Both the position numbers and the translations under genes were made by a program. Shown here piece by piece: positions 1 to 13,344 of a stretch of 64,000 nucleotides of DNA; position 1 is the first letter of the stretch; every line of letters begins with the position of its first letter. The notes under the pieces are model-generated. The model was not told the origin of the DNA. It saw only the letters and a list, made by a program, of their open reading frames with translations, and made no database searches. The stretch comes from Phylloscopus collybita (taxonomy: Eukaryota; Chordata; Aves; Passeriformes; Phylloscopidae): the NCBI GenBank assembly GCA_027886175.1, contig JAJNNQ010000137.1:4468001-4532000 (forward strand). The letters run 5' to 3'.

Positions 1-1222
1 TTAGAGCAAGAATTTAATGCAGTTTGAACAAAATCCTTTTAAGTCTATTCCTCAGTTACTTCATCTAACAGTTATCTTAGTTCCATGTATATACACACAT
101 AACATTTATTTATATATTTATAGACTTATTATTAATTTAAGACATCTTTTCATATTTTCTCACATCTCCCAGGGAGGTGTGGTATCATGTGCAATGGAAA
201 ACTAAAGTCAAACAGATCATGAATATCATCATTTTGAAGATTTATAGTGTTTGCCCTGATCAGACATGTTTTAGACTATTCTCAGTCTTTATTCTCTCTC
301 TTCTCTGATAAATTTTCATATGTGTTGGTCCTGATGCAGAAAACATGATGAAGCTCTTCAACAAACAAAGTAACTTGTTACTTACATCTTTGTGTCCATA
401 TATTTATAAAATACAGAATACAACATGTAGAGATACTGCTTTATTAATCCCTGCCTTCCAGTAACCAAATATCTCCTGGAACAGATGCAGTTTGTGACAG
501 ATGCCACACTTGTGGCCCCTGATCTAGATGATATGTAGAATATCACAGCTACTTTCTAGTTTGGCCTTACAAGATTTTTATCTTTTTCCCCCCACACAAA
601 CAGTGTTCTATACAGGATTTCCATCCCTGGATGCAAAGTAAATGCACCTCTGGACCTCAGGATTGACACAACTGGACAAAACAGAATGAAGGCCTGCACT
701 GAGACCAAGAAAAAGCCAGGGAAAATCCTTTCTCTAAAAAGCCCTTGCAAGAAGCAACTTTTGGGACATGAAAGCTCCCAGGGCCACATATACATGGCAA
801 AACAAAATTTCATCTCTAGATTTCCAAGTCCTTACTCTCCTACTTATGCTTATTTTCATGAAATTCTTTATTGCAGCATCTGACTTGGTCATCATAAATA
901 GGAAGTCAGGGGATGAGGTTATCCTGGCATGGGTCTGCACACCTGAAAATCTGCACATTCAGTGTTTTGATGTTAATAAGATCAAAGGCAGTTCTTGTCT
1001 TCAAACCCATACCTAATGAAAGCAAGTATATACCTGAAATCTAAAACTCTTACAGGTGAAGTTTCTAAGACTGTAGTTCAAAGGGGTTTTGACTGAAAGG
1101 TTATTAGAAATACGCTGAAAATAAATTTTAAATATTAGCTCCATGAGATGTTTCAAAAAGAGTTGTCTCTCTTCCCTGACTGAACCTATAAGCATAATTA
1201 AAGATGATTTGCATTTAGTAAG
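1..1222. other. unique AT-rich DNA, nothing recognised
   Basis: No repeat family, RNA gene or credible coding frame was recognised. Open frames here are under 90 codons, overlap on both strands and show no domain. The stretch ends at the LTR boundary at 1223. Confidence 0.6.
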
Positions 1223-1600
1223 TGTTGTGGTTTAAGCTGGCAGGCAGCTAAACACCACACAGCCTCTTGCTCACTTCCCACACTGCAGTGGGATGGGAAG
1301 AGAATGGGGGAAAATAAAGTAAAATTTGTGAGTTGACATAAAGACAGTTTAACAAAATATAAAAGGAAGTGAATAATTAATAATAATCGTAATAATAGAA
1401 CTAGAATACACAAAATGAGTGATGCACAATGTAATTGCTCACCACTCAAATTACCCACAGTTTATAGATGTATTTATATGTGTTTATAGATGTCTATATA
1501 TGTATGAGCATGACATCACAGGGTATGGTGTATCCCTTTCGACAGTTTGGGTTACCAGTCCTGGATGTGTCCCCAGCTTCTTGTGCATCCACAGACCAAG
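1223..1600 (-). mobile_element. degraded avian endogenous retrovirus LTR (ERVL-like), 5' part missing
   Basis: The left edge begins TGTTGTGGTTTAA followed by GCAGGCAGCTAAACACCACA (1242-1262 region), then a C/G-spaced segment ending in ATAAAGACAGTTTAA. This order is the 3' end, read on the minus strand, of an LTR family common in bird genomes. Reading rightward, GATGCACAATGTAATTGCTC (about 1422-1441) and GAGCATGACATCACAGGGTA (about 1506-1525) match the upstream promoter part of the same family. On the minus strand this gives a degraded CRE-like element (TGATGTCA, with a CpG lost) beside an AT-rich TATA-like stretch near 1490-1500. Homology fades near 1600, so the U3 start is absent or too diverged to see. 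No partner LTR or internal region lies next to it, so it is a solo or truncated LTR. Family name is from memory; class L assignment is less sure than the LTR call. Confidence 0.75.
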
Positions 1601-4600
1601 ACTGTAAGGCATGTGCCTAGTGAAAATTTTCTTTATGATTGTTTTTTGTGTGGAAAAAGTTCCAACTTCTCAAGTTCTTAATCATTTTAATTCTTTTTTT
1701 TTCCCCCAGTATCTTTACTGCCTTCTCCGTGCCTACTCAATCAGTAACTTACATAACTTAGGAAGAATAATCTTATTGCATTACTTCAGAGATGCTCTTT
1801 GATTTTTTTGGTAACTCCCTTTTCTGACTGTCCATTTGAAATGTTGAGGAAGGAGGAGCCTAGAGAGGTCCTTCAGGCTGCACTCTGCAACAGCCTGAAG
1901 TCAGAGCATGAGGGAAATTCAGAATAAAAAGAGAACATGCCTCGTTCAATCTTTAAGTCACAAAATCAGAATTAATAGTCTATTTTAACTCTGTCTTTTG
2001 CTACATAATCTTGAGAAAAATAGCTAATACTTCATCCTCCATTCCCTGCTTCTAGAGGAAATAATATTTATAATATTAGTAAAATCTTCGCTTTGGAAGT
2101 AAATGCATGACAAGATGGAGGTATCTGGGTTGTATGATAATGCAGGTTACAAAAGTAACAGTAATGTACTCAAGCATAGTTGACTGGAAATCTTAGCCCC
2201 TAAGTTTGCCTTTTAGGATCAGAAATTATTAATATTTCCATTACTGTTATTGTCTTTAATAACCTTAGATTCCTCCTTTTGTTCCAGCAACTTGCACTGC
2301 ATGTGAACATTTTAACTATAGGTGTGACATTTTAATTTGAAGTTGTATGTGTGACAGTGACTCTTTAAACCAACAGATCTGATCCATTTCTGTCAGAGCT
2401 TTATTTAAGTTTATTTGTTTTGCTGATAAGAACTCTGGAATTATATTTGCAAAGAGCAGCCTATGGGTATCAAGGATATCATTAATGAAAAACCACCTTG
2501 AAACAGGTGCCCCTTTCCATAGTAAACTTCATTTCACATAATGATCATTCTATAGAAAGATGTTAATAAAGGACTTATCCTGGTAGGTGCTCTGTATCTA
2601 ATTGTCTTTGAGGGGGTTAACAGGAATTCTGGTGAAGTTTGATGACTTCTTGCACCCACAACATTTTTCTTCCTCTTCATGTAATACAGTCATTCTCCTT
2701 CAATGATGGTTTGTATCTTCCCATTAACTCGTTAACTGCACTTGTAAACTGTCACTGAAGCAAGCAGATCTTACAGGAATCTGGACACAATGTTGGCTTT
2801 TATTGGTAAAACACAATTACAAAGGTAATTGGCTCCTATATATCTGTGTGACACTTTCTTGGCACAAGCTTCTCCCGTTCCTGGATTGCCTTCCCCTCTT
2901 CCACTCCTCCTCAATATGTTTTAGTATTGGAGCCAATAGCCTGGTGACCATTCAGAGGTTATACTTGGCAGGTTTAGAACACAGATGCTGGATTGCAACA
3001 TTCGAGGGCTTGCAGGAGCTTTTATACCAAGCTCTCTGAGTGCATCCATCTCTTGGACCACACAGCAACTACAAAATTGCCTTTAAATATGGTGAGTTAA
3101 CCTGTTGATGAGTTAACCCCCTTTTGCAGACCTCCAGTTTCTTCTGCTTTATTTTTATCTGGAGGGAGTTAGATTCCCTCACCTTCAGGATCATGTCTTC
3201 CAAGCATTCTTATCAAGATGAGTTGATGATGGACCATTTTATGTAACTTTTTTAAGATGATAGAGGGCCTTGAAGACCACCCACCTAAGCCCCTCTGCAG
3301 TCATTGAGACAGATTACCATTTCTGCATCCTACTACAAATAAGCCAAAGTGTAAAAGAAAGAAACATGCCAGGTGGCTGAAGTGGGAAGTGGGGCTAACA
3401 GAATGATGTAAAACTGTCAATTTTTCCACCAGTCAGAGGCAGCAATCACAGCCCACAAAATGCAAACAAATGTAGTCTCCTGTGTAATACTTTCTGAGAG
3501 TTCCCTTGAACAAGATCTACTATAAATTAGTTGTTCCAGGGTAGGAACAAACTAGGTGCTGCTTCATGTCCTTTGAAAAAAAACCCCAACAAAATAACAA
3601 AAAAATAACAAAAAAATAATTTAAAAAAAAAAATCCCCAAACCACAGTTCCTCATTGAAACAGTATCAGAGTCCCCGGTGTACATTGTCCTTCAGGTTGT
3701 GGGCTGGGGAGCAAAAGGGTTTTGCCATGAAAGATATCACAGATCAGTGCTGAGATCAAATTCAGTGAGATGAGTTTTTATAAAGAATACCTCAAAGAAA
3801 AACAAAAGTGAATTCATCAGTCTCTAAAGGAGCAGAGGCCTTGCAAGATGAGATCTGATTTAGATGTTGTGTATTGCTCAAGCTCATCCAAAAAGAACAA
3901 AATTAAAAAATACACAGTTGGAGAATACAGAAACTTCTTTAACGCTTCTTTAAACTACAGAAAATTCTTTAAATTTCTTCTTTGCCATTCATTGTTCTTT
4001 TCCTTTTTTTGACAAATGAATATCTATAAAGTTCTTCAATAGGGAAAAAACTAGTAAGAAAAATTGGGAGGTGAGAGGTTTGCTTATTACTGACAGAACC
4101 AACTATCACTTCCATTTGGACTCTGCAGAGCCACAGAAATGAAATTTTCATCTCTGGATCTGGTGAAGTCAGAGGCACTTAGAGATGTCCTCCAGTTCTG
4201 AAACTTTTGCCTTCAGCTCTAAATGAATTTATGCAGGAGTGGCAACAAAGCCTAATTCTTTGCCAGAATACAAAACAAGCCAAACTCCATATTCTTTGTT
4301 TTTTGTAGGTTGGATAAAGAGACTAATGTCAAAATTCTTTCATTTCTGGTCAGGGAATTTGGAGGTAGATGTGGAACACTATATTTTTGGAAGGTCCATA
4401 TGCAATTAACACATGTAGGTGTTCAATAACCAACAACCACATCTGAAAGCTCAATCAGGATGATTATTTGGAGTAGTGTTACAATCTGTGCATGAAGCAA
4501 TCTCTGTTTTCTGCTCTACTGACCAGAAATTTCTCAGCTTGTTAAGGGCTGAAGAAATGGGGTGTCAAAGAGCAAGTCCAAAATACAGATAAAGCTGTAA

Positions 4601-5741
4601 CTAGAGAGAATAAGGGAATTCAGGCAATGCTGTGCAAAGTCAACAGAGGTTAGTCTGACTAAGGACTTTTTAGGGATGAATTTTAGTGGGAAGATCTTAC
4701 AAGTAATAATGCAGTTTCATTTTTAGCACAGGAGACAGATCAAAAATGCGTGTGTATTTGCACAGATGTATGTATGGCTTTTCCCACTGCAGAAGCTTTA
4801 TTTCTTCTGGAAACAAAAATAGCTGTGTGATTTCACTCTCTTACTTTGCTTTGCAATTGGATGTTTATGAATAGAATAACTGCAGCAGCAAATATGTCAT
4901 GAGCAATCAATAAGTTGTCATGTATTTCTATAAAATATTCATCAGATAACTCGAAACTGAACAAATTCATAAAACATGTTGTATCCACTTTGCTTACACC
5001 AAGCACTGCTGGAAGTATTAGTTCCATTGGCATCCTTAGGAATTCCCACATTTGAGCAAAGATTCACAGTCTGGCCTGGGAGGATTTTGTTCCTTTTTAA
5101 GACTAGGCAATTACATAAATAAATACAGTAGAAATTTCCTTTTGATAATAATATATCCTTAACTGCCAGAAAAAATTACCTAGGAAAGCAGTGGATTTTC
5201 CACCACTGAAAGATATTAAATCACGTTTTTATATACTGTAAAAGGGATGTTTGATGCAAAAATGACTGAGCAAGAAGCTCTTTTTGATTTCCTCTGCTTA
5301 TGAAAGAAGACTGTAATTTTCTTTCTAGTCCTAGAATTTATGAATCTATGATACTTGCAGTACATTTGGAGATGATTTCTAAAAAAGAAGTGGAAATAGA
5401 TCAGTAATATCCATTGTTAGTTGAATGCAATTTGTTTGTCTAACTGTATATTCTCTACATGCACCTACAGATCCATCATGCACAAAGTTATGGAATATTT
5501 AAATGCAAGTCTAATTTAAGTGAGCATAACCTTTTGATCTAAAAAATAAACAATCTAACAATAGGAAAAATTGCAATCTGTCGAGACATATTTGAGTTAT
5601 TTTGCAGTAATTGGCTTGGCAGCAGCTTCAGTCACAGATTTCTGCTTCACAGATTGTCCCCAAATGAATAAAAGGTTTGCTTTGAAATATAATTAATACT
5701 TCATTCAGCTGCAAGACTTTCTCAGGTTGTCAAAAGAATTT
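1601..5741. other. unique AT-rich DNA with a short A/C-rich island
   Basis: No gene was recognised in 4 kb. An A-rich, C-interrupted island lies at about 3577-3640. The segment around 2770-3060 (lower A content, several CpG-free pyrimidine runs, an open frame of 78 codons at 2803-3039) may be an old repeat but matched nothing I know. Open frames at 3969-4178 and 4833-5051 on the minus strand are short and featureless. Confidence 0.55.
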
Positions 5742-5962
5742 GAAGGAGAGGAGAGGAGAGGAGAGGAGAGGAGAGGAGAGGAGAGGAGAGGAGAGGAGAG
5801 GAGAGGAGAGGAAAAAGAGAAAGAGAGAACGGGGAAGAAGAAAAAAGAAAAGAAAAGAAAAGAAAAGAAAAGAAAAGAAAAGAAAAGAAAAGAAAAGAAA
5901 AGAAAAGAAAAGAAAAGAAAAGAAAAGAAAAGAAAAGAAAAGAAAAGAAAAGAAAAGAAAAG

Positions 5963-5993
<31 letters not shown>

Positions 5994-6012
5994 GAAAAGA
6001 AAAGAAAAGAAA
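5742..6012 (+). repeat. compound pentanucleotide purine repeat, (AGGAG)n then (AAAAG)n
   Basis: From 5742 to 6012 the plus strand is purine only, except one C at 5830 (271 bp). The first block (about 5745-5811) is roughly 13 units of AGGAG. A mixed AAGAGA/GGGGAAG linker follows. The second block (about 5844-6011) is about 33 units of AAAAG with one slip near 5985. The frames open through it encode only R/G/E/K repeats and are not genes. Polypurine tracts with mirror symmetry can form intramolecular triplex DNA; here that is an inference from composition. Confidence 0.97.
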
Positions 6013-8277
6013 TAGTTAAAATAAATATGAATATGAATATGAAATAGTTAAACTAAACCCAAAAATTTGCTAAAGGGCAGCAGGGAAAAAAATGGAACTG
6101 AAACAAATGGCAAAGCTTTTCAGGCATTTTTCATTTATTATTTCTTTTTAATAATAGATCAACTATCAACACAGAGTTCAATAATGTTCCATGAACTATA
6201 CAGACACTTTTATACTGTCAGTTAAGGTAACATATGATGAAATATTTGGTCTAACAGTCTGTACATTACAAGGCAGAAGAGACAAGAAAACCCTATTTTT
6301 CAGTGCTGGAGTCGTAAATATCTGCTTCACATGTATTCATTCGCACTTTAAATCCATGTACAAATGTTAAGGGTTCAAAAAGCTTGCTTGTGGGAGTTGC
6401 TGACTCACTTTCTACTGCAATGTGCAGCAGAAATGTAAAAGGGGGTGTAATTTGTCTCCTCTTCATAATTAAGGGGTTAATTGACTCAGATTCCTCAGCC
6501 ACTCTGCACTCCGTTTCTTTCTCCACAATTTCTTCAGCATGAGATTTGGGATGTGCAGCCCAAGGCAGGGGATACCAATCCTTGCTGGAGGTGAAATGAA
6601 ACCAGGGATTTGGTGTGTGGGGCAGGGCTGTGTTATCCAACCTGTCGCTGGGAGAGAGTCCCAGGTCACAGGATACAAACAGGGGTGGAAAGAGACTCCA
6701 GGGGTGCTAAGGGCTGTTATTGCCCTTGAAATCCTGACACGACCCATTTTTCTTCTAAAGACCACCTCTGTGATTACTGAGAGAAGCCAGATCCTGACAT
6801 TTTAGGTGTCAAAATCCCATGGCAAACTAAGCACTTGTCTACACAGAAATGTTTACAAAATTTCCTTAATACTTACCTGCATCTTTTATACATCAACAAT
6901 TTCAAATGAATCTCTAATAACTTTGCAGTGCACTCCTTCTCCTATTTAAAAATTAAGATTAACAGCATTCCCCAGTAGACACCAGTGAGTGAGAACAGTT
7001 CAAAACAACACAAACCATATAAAGTCCAGTGAAAATGGACATGGAACAATGCCTCCTGCAATATTCTTTTGTTGCAGTAAAAATGTTGTTTCCTGCTGAG
7101 ATTTCCTGGCTGGTTTTGGAAGGCAGCTCTGGTTGGTATTGCTGCTTCCCCTGTTGTAGTTTTCATTAGAGACATTCACATCTGAATTAGTCATGCTATA
7201 TTCTCATCACTGTCAGTGAAGAAAATTCAGGGTTCAGCCTGATTTTATGATCATATTTTTTAATGAACAAAAATAAATGGCCACTTTGGACTTTCAGGAA
7301 TTTAAGGTTGAATAAGTAGCAAAGTGTGTTAGTACAACTTTATTTATGAACAAAATAAGCAATGACAACAGTTGATGACAGAATAGGTTTTCCCAGACGA
7401 ACACCAGATATTCCTAAATGTTCTAGTTCTCTAAAATGAGTTCACTTTTCCTCAGAATCCAGAAGTCAAAATCCTCTTTGCTTTGCCTGGACTTTGGCTG
7501 GGTAAATTAAGCACATGAACATCTACAAGAACTGGCTCATTGCTTCAGTCTGTGTGTAACCTGTTATCACTGCACTTACAGCACACCAGGAGCTTCACAT
7601 TGTCTGAAATGATTTACAGTGAATTAATTCCACATATTACCCAGATTCCTTTTCTGTTCAGGTAATTACCAGTGAATTAGCTGAATTAGTTGCATGTGTT
7701 GCTTGTCCAAGAGAGTTTGGAGAAGGAAAGAGTGTAGCTGTAGCCTGTGTGCTCTGAGGTAGCTACACAGAGTGTAAAGGATCAGAAAGGACCAGGTACT
7801 GAGACAGGTTGATGTACAAAATGAAGCTGTTTGCAAAGGATACTGTGAAAGAGTAGTTAGAAGGGGGAGACTGAAGATGTGGCTTAGTGTATAACCTAAA
7901 TCTGGCTGGAAGATGGGCTTTGAACAAGCTGTTATTTTCCACATGGGAGTAGCATTGCTACAGTAAAATGCCAGATTTCATCCATCATAATGTCACGGCT
8001 CATATTAAAATGTCTTGAGGGACCTGAGGGAGGGATGGGCAAAAGACATCAAATCAATTTTCAGGCAATTGCTACGGTTTTCAGAACCTAAGCCCTGTGT
8101 GATGGTGTTATGGTTGCACAAAGGGAGGCTGTAAATAAGGTCCATATATCAAGAGAGGAAGTAATTTAGAAAAAGGCAGTGGATTTGACTTTTGTATGAG
8201 ACTGAGCATTCAGTGAGTACAATCAGGTTATCATTCTATATATTCTTTACAGAGATAAGCACCAAATCCATACTTCT
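6013..8277. other. unique DNA with a GC-richer island at about 6530-6790
   Basis: Mostly AT-rich sequence without recognised elements. The island around 6530-6790 is richer in G and C than its surroundings and carries three overlapping open frames: 6293-6640 and 6469-6765 on the minus strand (115 and 98 codons) and 6539-6805 on the plus strand (88 codons). None contains a recognisable domain and they occupy both strands, which argues for composition rather than coding. It could be an old repeat or an untranslated exon. Confidence 0.5.
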
Positions 8278-8363
8278 GAGAAATTAGCACATCAGTGTAG
8301 TCCTAAAAGTGTCAGCTCCAGAGAAATTTGCACATCAGTGTAGTCCTGAAAGTGTCAGCTCCA
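8278..8363 (+). repeat. 43-bp tandem duplication
   Basis: Two head-to-tail copies, 8278-8320 and 8321-8363, each starting GAGAAATT and ending GTCAGCTCCA. They differ at two positions (A/T near position 9 and A/G near position 28 of the unit), so 41 of 43 bases agree. No coding frame is implied. Confidence 0.97.
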
Positions 8364-8372
8364 ATGTCAGCA

Positions 8373-8394
8373 ACCAAAACAAACAAACAAACAG
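8373..8394 (+). repeat. short (AAAC)n microsatellite
   Basis: About five AAAC units, located ten bases after the 43-bp duplication. A similar short array occurs at 63205-63226. Confidence 0.9.
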
Positions 8395-8505
8395 CAACCC
8401 CTCACCTCTAGCAGTTTTTTCTTTTGTACTTGTTTAAACTAAAATTTAGTTATGAGATAAGCAAGCCAAACACCATTACACCATTATATAGCTGCTTTTG
8501 CAGGG

Positions 8506-8545
<40 letters not shown>
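8506..8545 (+). repeat. pure A40 homopolymer
   Basis: Forty consecutive A residues, preceded by TTTTGCAGGG and followed by GACTATTTTA. No AATAAA lies within 40 bases upstream, so this does not look like a standard processed-transcript tail. Confidence 0.97.
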
Positions 8546-8547
<2 letters not shown>

Positions 8548-9764
8548 CTATTTTACAAGGTGCTTTTAAACAGAGAGAATGGGAAATTAGCCCCAGGATA
8601 GTCCTGCACTAGAAACAAGTAGAATTTGAGAGGTTTATGGTCTACATAAACAAGGATAAATAGTTTTGTGATGAGTTTTTCAAGACAACAAATGGTCTGT
8701 GTACCACAGTGTGCAAGGGGCAATGTTTGTACAAGATCCCCAAGCAGGTGGCTGAGAAGGAAATTGATCTACCTAATGGCTTAATATTTCTAGATACTGC
8801 ATCCACTTAGGAACTCTTCTGTTTCCAGGTCTTTCTGTTGGCAAAGGACCAGCATATATGAAAATCTATTCAAGGCATCTGAGTGCTTTCATATTCCATC
8901 TGGAAACAGAATCCAGGGAGTTGCTTGTGAAGAGTCTAAGAAAAAAAATCTTGTTTCTCAGGTATGTGCCTGTGGATATTTACCGCTTCCATGAGCCATG
9001 TAGAAGGAAATCAAAAGAAAAGCATCCATGAAAGCAGGTCTAGAAAGGTGGTTTTATCTGAAATGGTCATTACCATAGACATGGTTGAACTGCAACAATC
9101 ATTAAAGAAAGAATTTTCCTTGTAAATGGGTAGTTTTAATCTTAGGCAAGGAAACATCAAGATTTGCTATCCAGCATCTGTTTATATCTTGTATAAAATT
9201 AGCAGCTGGCCTCAATCCTAGCCAAAGTGGACATATGGCTGAATAAAAAAAAAACAACTACAATACTTAACACTAATCGACATACTTGTTGGCACTGCAG
9301 CTGGGTGAATAATTCATTTTCTTTTCTGTTTGGTAGCCAAACCATACAAAAAAGGTGGGGAAATTTGCTACAGCAAAATGTCTCAGCAAAACTGAAAAAA
9401 AAAATTACACAATTTTTTCTGCTCAAGTGTTTCATCAATACAAACACATAAATTTACTTATTTTCCTTCTAAGGTTAGTTGATGTCGTTACTTGATCTTT
9501 TTTCTGTCAGTGTGGATGATTTGCTTAAGTACAAGATATTCTTCCAAAACATGAGGACAGTTAGTTCTGGTGAAAGTAAAACCATGCATTTTTAAACAGT
9601 AAAATAAAATAATACGATATTCTCAAAGAGCCAATTTTTTTTTTTGTTGTCTTCATGGCTGAAAATAATTACTCATTTTGTCTCCTCTTCCAGAGATTTT
9701 TTTTTTTAATTTCTTCTTTAAAGCTTTATTTTTCAGTAAATCAGTAAATTCAGTGTTCACTAGG
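8546..9764. other. unique AT-rich DNA, nothing recognised
   Basis: No repeat family or gene recognised. Two overlapping frames at about 9199-9451 on opposite strands are short and without domains. Confidence 0.55.

Positions 9765-9807
<43 letters not shown>
9765..9807 (+). repeat. pure A43 homopolymer
   Basis: Forty-three consecutive A residues preceded by TTCACTAGG and followed by GAAAACAAACAG. The upstream 80 bases are T-rich, giving local strand-composition switching. No AATAAA is present just upstream. Confidence 0.97.
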
Positions 9808-9809
<2 letters not shown>

Positions 9810-12800
9810 AAACAAACAGACTGAACAGTAGCCATTTTTAATTCCATCAAGGACCAATGTACATGACAACTGACATAAATTTAGGTTTAATCTCTGTGTG
9901 TGGACCAGCTAGTCTGGTGTCTGTTGGATGCTGAGAATTTCCTCATTTGACTTTATTTGCCACACTAATAATTTCAATGTGTAATTTAGTTTGATGATTT
10001 GTTCTTTCTTTCAGCACAGACCTCATACTGACATTTATTAAGGTTCCAGTATAAAGTTCCTTGTGCAGTGTCCATTGTGGAGCTGAACTTTGGTCAATAA
10101 GAGCTTCTTTATAATGAACAAAGGAGTTGCATGGCATTTAAAAAGCATAGATTATTTCTGATAAATAAAGATTTCTGGGTTTGGGAGATGAGATTTGTTT
10201 CTTTTGGTGAGCTATAAAAAAGAGTGAAAAACACCTTCAATCATTTCAACATTTTCTCTGTTTATTTCCCCAGAAACATTTGTCTAATGGAAATCTATCC
10301 TACCCTACAAACAGAAGAAGTGGTGGATTGTACTTTGTGAACTGTGATTTGAATATTTTCTCCTCCTAGAGTCCTTCTCTGATTTTGCACTACTGGTGGA
10401 AGTAATGCTATTGATTGCCCAGGTCTGATTTAACACAGTGCATTAATGAATGCCTCTGTGTAAGCCTGTTGATACCACATTAAATTCAATTCCTCACTTG
10501 AACTTGTGTGCTGGCCTCCAGTTACCATTCCTAAAGGTCACAGGTCTCCCTCAGGTTCTGCATCACATTTGCCAGGTCTGTACAGCTGTCATGCATAGCC
10601 CCTGGCACCTGAAATGGCACCAGCTGTCTGTTCATAGGTGAGTGGATTTACCTCTGAGGACTGGATGCAGCTCAAGCTTCAGATGAGGTGTCTGGGATGT
10701 AGTGCTCCCAACGGAACAGGTTCATTTTTGCCTACAGAGCCTATAAAGCTCTTCAGCTTTTCAAATGAGATAACTCTCACTGGATAACTCTCATCTCCAT
10801 CGAGCTCGATTTTCTTGACCACACAGGCATTTAGTATTATTTGAGATGCTCGAGTGTCTTTAAGACATTCTCATGGTGCTTACAAAAACAACACATGACA
10901 TACAGGGACCTTTGCCTCCTGAAGGGGCAGCTCCAAGTGGGATGCTCAGTGGTCTGTGCACATGTCAGGATAAGGACAAACTGACTCAAACCCTTCTGAC
11001 TGTACTAGAAAATAACTTAGAATTGCTAAATTAGCTACCTACCAGCACTTAACAACAGCAACCTCTTGAGACCAGTAGGGCTGGCACAGGTGACACAGGC
11101 CTAAAGAAAACTCAGACCCCTCTTTAGCAGGAATTAGATGTCAAGATGACCTGAGTTACCTACAGTGCCATTAGATGTGTGGTAGGCAGCTGAATCAGCC
11201 CTGTGTCCGTGCTAGAATGTGCAACAGCAGTAAATCCTTCTTGCTCTCACAGAAGTCCCTGTAAAATCAAAATTAATGGTCAAAATCTGAAGCTGAATCC
11301 CATCCAAAACCGGGTCTTCACCTAAAGTGGGGACACACAGAACCAGTAAAGCAGTTTGGAGTGCCAGCCAGAGAATAAAAATAGCCTTTTAGTCAAGTGT
11401 TAGTATGCACATGCTTAAAATGCAGTGTGTGCTTAAGTGATTTGCTGATTCAGACCTTGAAGTGCTTGGCCAGTCTTTCCCTCTGCAAAGCTCAGATTAG
11501 AAAAGCATGTGATTTTCTTTTTTCCTTTTTTTTTTTCTTTTCTTTTTCTCAAGACAGGAAATAATTTCTCACCTTTTTAAGTGCCACTTGTCTGTGGGTA
11601 CTGTAAAAATGTTACATCTTGTGGAAGTGCCAATTAGAGACAATAATTACTTGACCTGTCTGCTTTAGCACTAAAATGCTTAAAACTCTCAGTACCTGGC
11701 AGCAGGAATTTTTAATTCTGTGCTTTTCTGACTAAGAAATACTGTTTTGTTAATGGAACTTGATATAGCAATCAACAAGAGAGTCATCCAAGTTGTAAAA
11801 CTCAACTCTTCTAAACTAATATTCCTAGTATCTTTATTTAATTTATTAATTTTAGGAATTCTTTCCAGTGTAGTTCATACAATCATTTTGGTGATTGTAT
11901 AATATATAATTTAAAATTATTCATATGAACTGTAACATACATTTTATGTAGCATATACTTCTAGATGAAGCATTCTAAAATTATATTGGATTTTTCCATC
12001 CAAAGTCATATTTTCAAGGAAGATCCATTTTCAAGGAAACCAGTCTGTACTAATGAAAACCTAATTTACTTGAAATTTATGTGTATAAATGAAATGGAGT
12101 AAAATGCAGAATTACATTCTTGTATGTAACTCTGACTAAGTTTTCTGGGATGAGAAAGTGGAAAAACTAGCTAAACCATTTTTTCATACTCTTGCATTTT
12201 TGCACATCCCCTAAAAATCATGCACTTTTTTTTTTCTTGAGTGCTTTTATGAGATTTTAATAATTCTCATGTGTAAAATAAAAGATCTGTTTTAGCTGCA
12301 TGCTAGGTACTTTCACTGGAAACTGCTTCCAACCAAATTTTACAGGGGGATTTGGGGTTTTTTTTTAAGTATTAGAGAATATTTTAGGCTTTTTTTTTTT
12401 TCCAGACCTATTCAACACCACTTTTGTCTAAAAATGTGTATGCATAGGTGGGAGCTGATTAATGGTGCTAAAAACACTTTGTGTAGGATCTTATGCTAAT
12501 TATCCTTTATACCCTAACCTGTGTCAGTTTTAACAATCTAAATTAGCATTTTCTCTTAGGACTTAGAGGAATGTGAGAATTGTGAAATTGGCTCAGTAAG
12601 CTGAATTAACAGTGCAAAAATTGAGATGTTCTGTCTTTCCATATTAACATCTGCTTCTTGTACTAAATGTGATGTTCTAATCTAAGTGATGGAGACGAAA
12701 AGAAAAGACAAAAAGAAAGAGGAAGAGGAGATGGGGTGGGGAAAGAGAAATTAAAATCTTGCTACATTGTAAAAAAGTGTAATCGGTGACAATTGTTATT

Positions 12801-13339
12801 GGCAGTTCCAGGTAATCATATCTGGAATAATGGATTTTTGACATGCAAGTCTTGAAAATTGGTTGCATTATTGTTGATGCAAATAGTTTAGTTTCTTTCC
12901 TATTACTGCTGCAACGTAATGGAACACAATCTTACAGGCAGTGGGTGATACAGACAGAACATTGCTCAGACAAAATCCTGATTACAAATGGTTCCATTTG
13001 GTTTATTTTATATTCTAATAGGAACATAAGTCCTTCTGGGTTCATTACAGTATTAAAATAAAACCCCACAATTCTGAAGAAAAAAAGAAGCTTTTATTAT
13101 TGTTTCCTCTTCTAAAATTGTGTGAGGATTATTCAGATTTTAAGTCTTAGTGAGCTGATAAACAGCACTAATCAATGGCAGCGAGAAGAAATTTGCGCTT
13201 TCAAAAACATAAAGATCATTCCCAGTCCTATGAACTGCTCGTTGTTACTCCTTATTATCATAATCAATACTGTCTAAAGTGTTTCTGGGCTGCCAGGATG
13301 GCATCTGTGCAGGCAGCAGCTCCCAGGCAGCAGCAGCTC
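9808..13339. other. unique AT-rich DNA, nothing recognised
   Basis: No mobile element or gene recognised. A 9-bp perfect hairpin occurs at 11877-11900. A purine-rich run lies at about 12690-12760. Open frames (10450-10641 plus; 12677-12868 minus; 12843-13061 plus) are short and featureless. Confidence 0.5.
11877..11900. repeat. short inverted repeat, 9-bp arms
   Basis: Arms ATACAATCA (11877-11885) and TGATTGTAT (11892-11900) are exact reverse complements around a six-base loop TTTTGG. The stem is AT-rich, so a functional structure is unlikely. Confidence 0.9.
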
Positions 13340-13344
13340 TCTCC

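Noticed and set aside
1198..1458. 86-codon minus-strand frame
   Set aside because: Lies inside the LTR.
5727..6047. Open frames of 106 and 91 codons
   Set aside because: They translate the AGGAG/AAAAG simple repeats into R/G/E/K strings with no other sequence.
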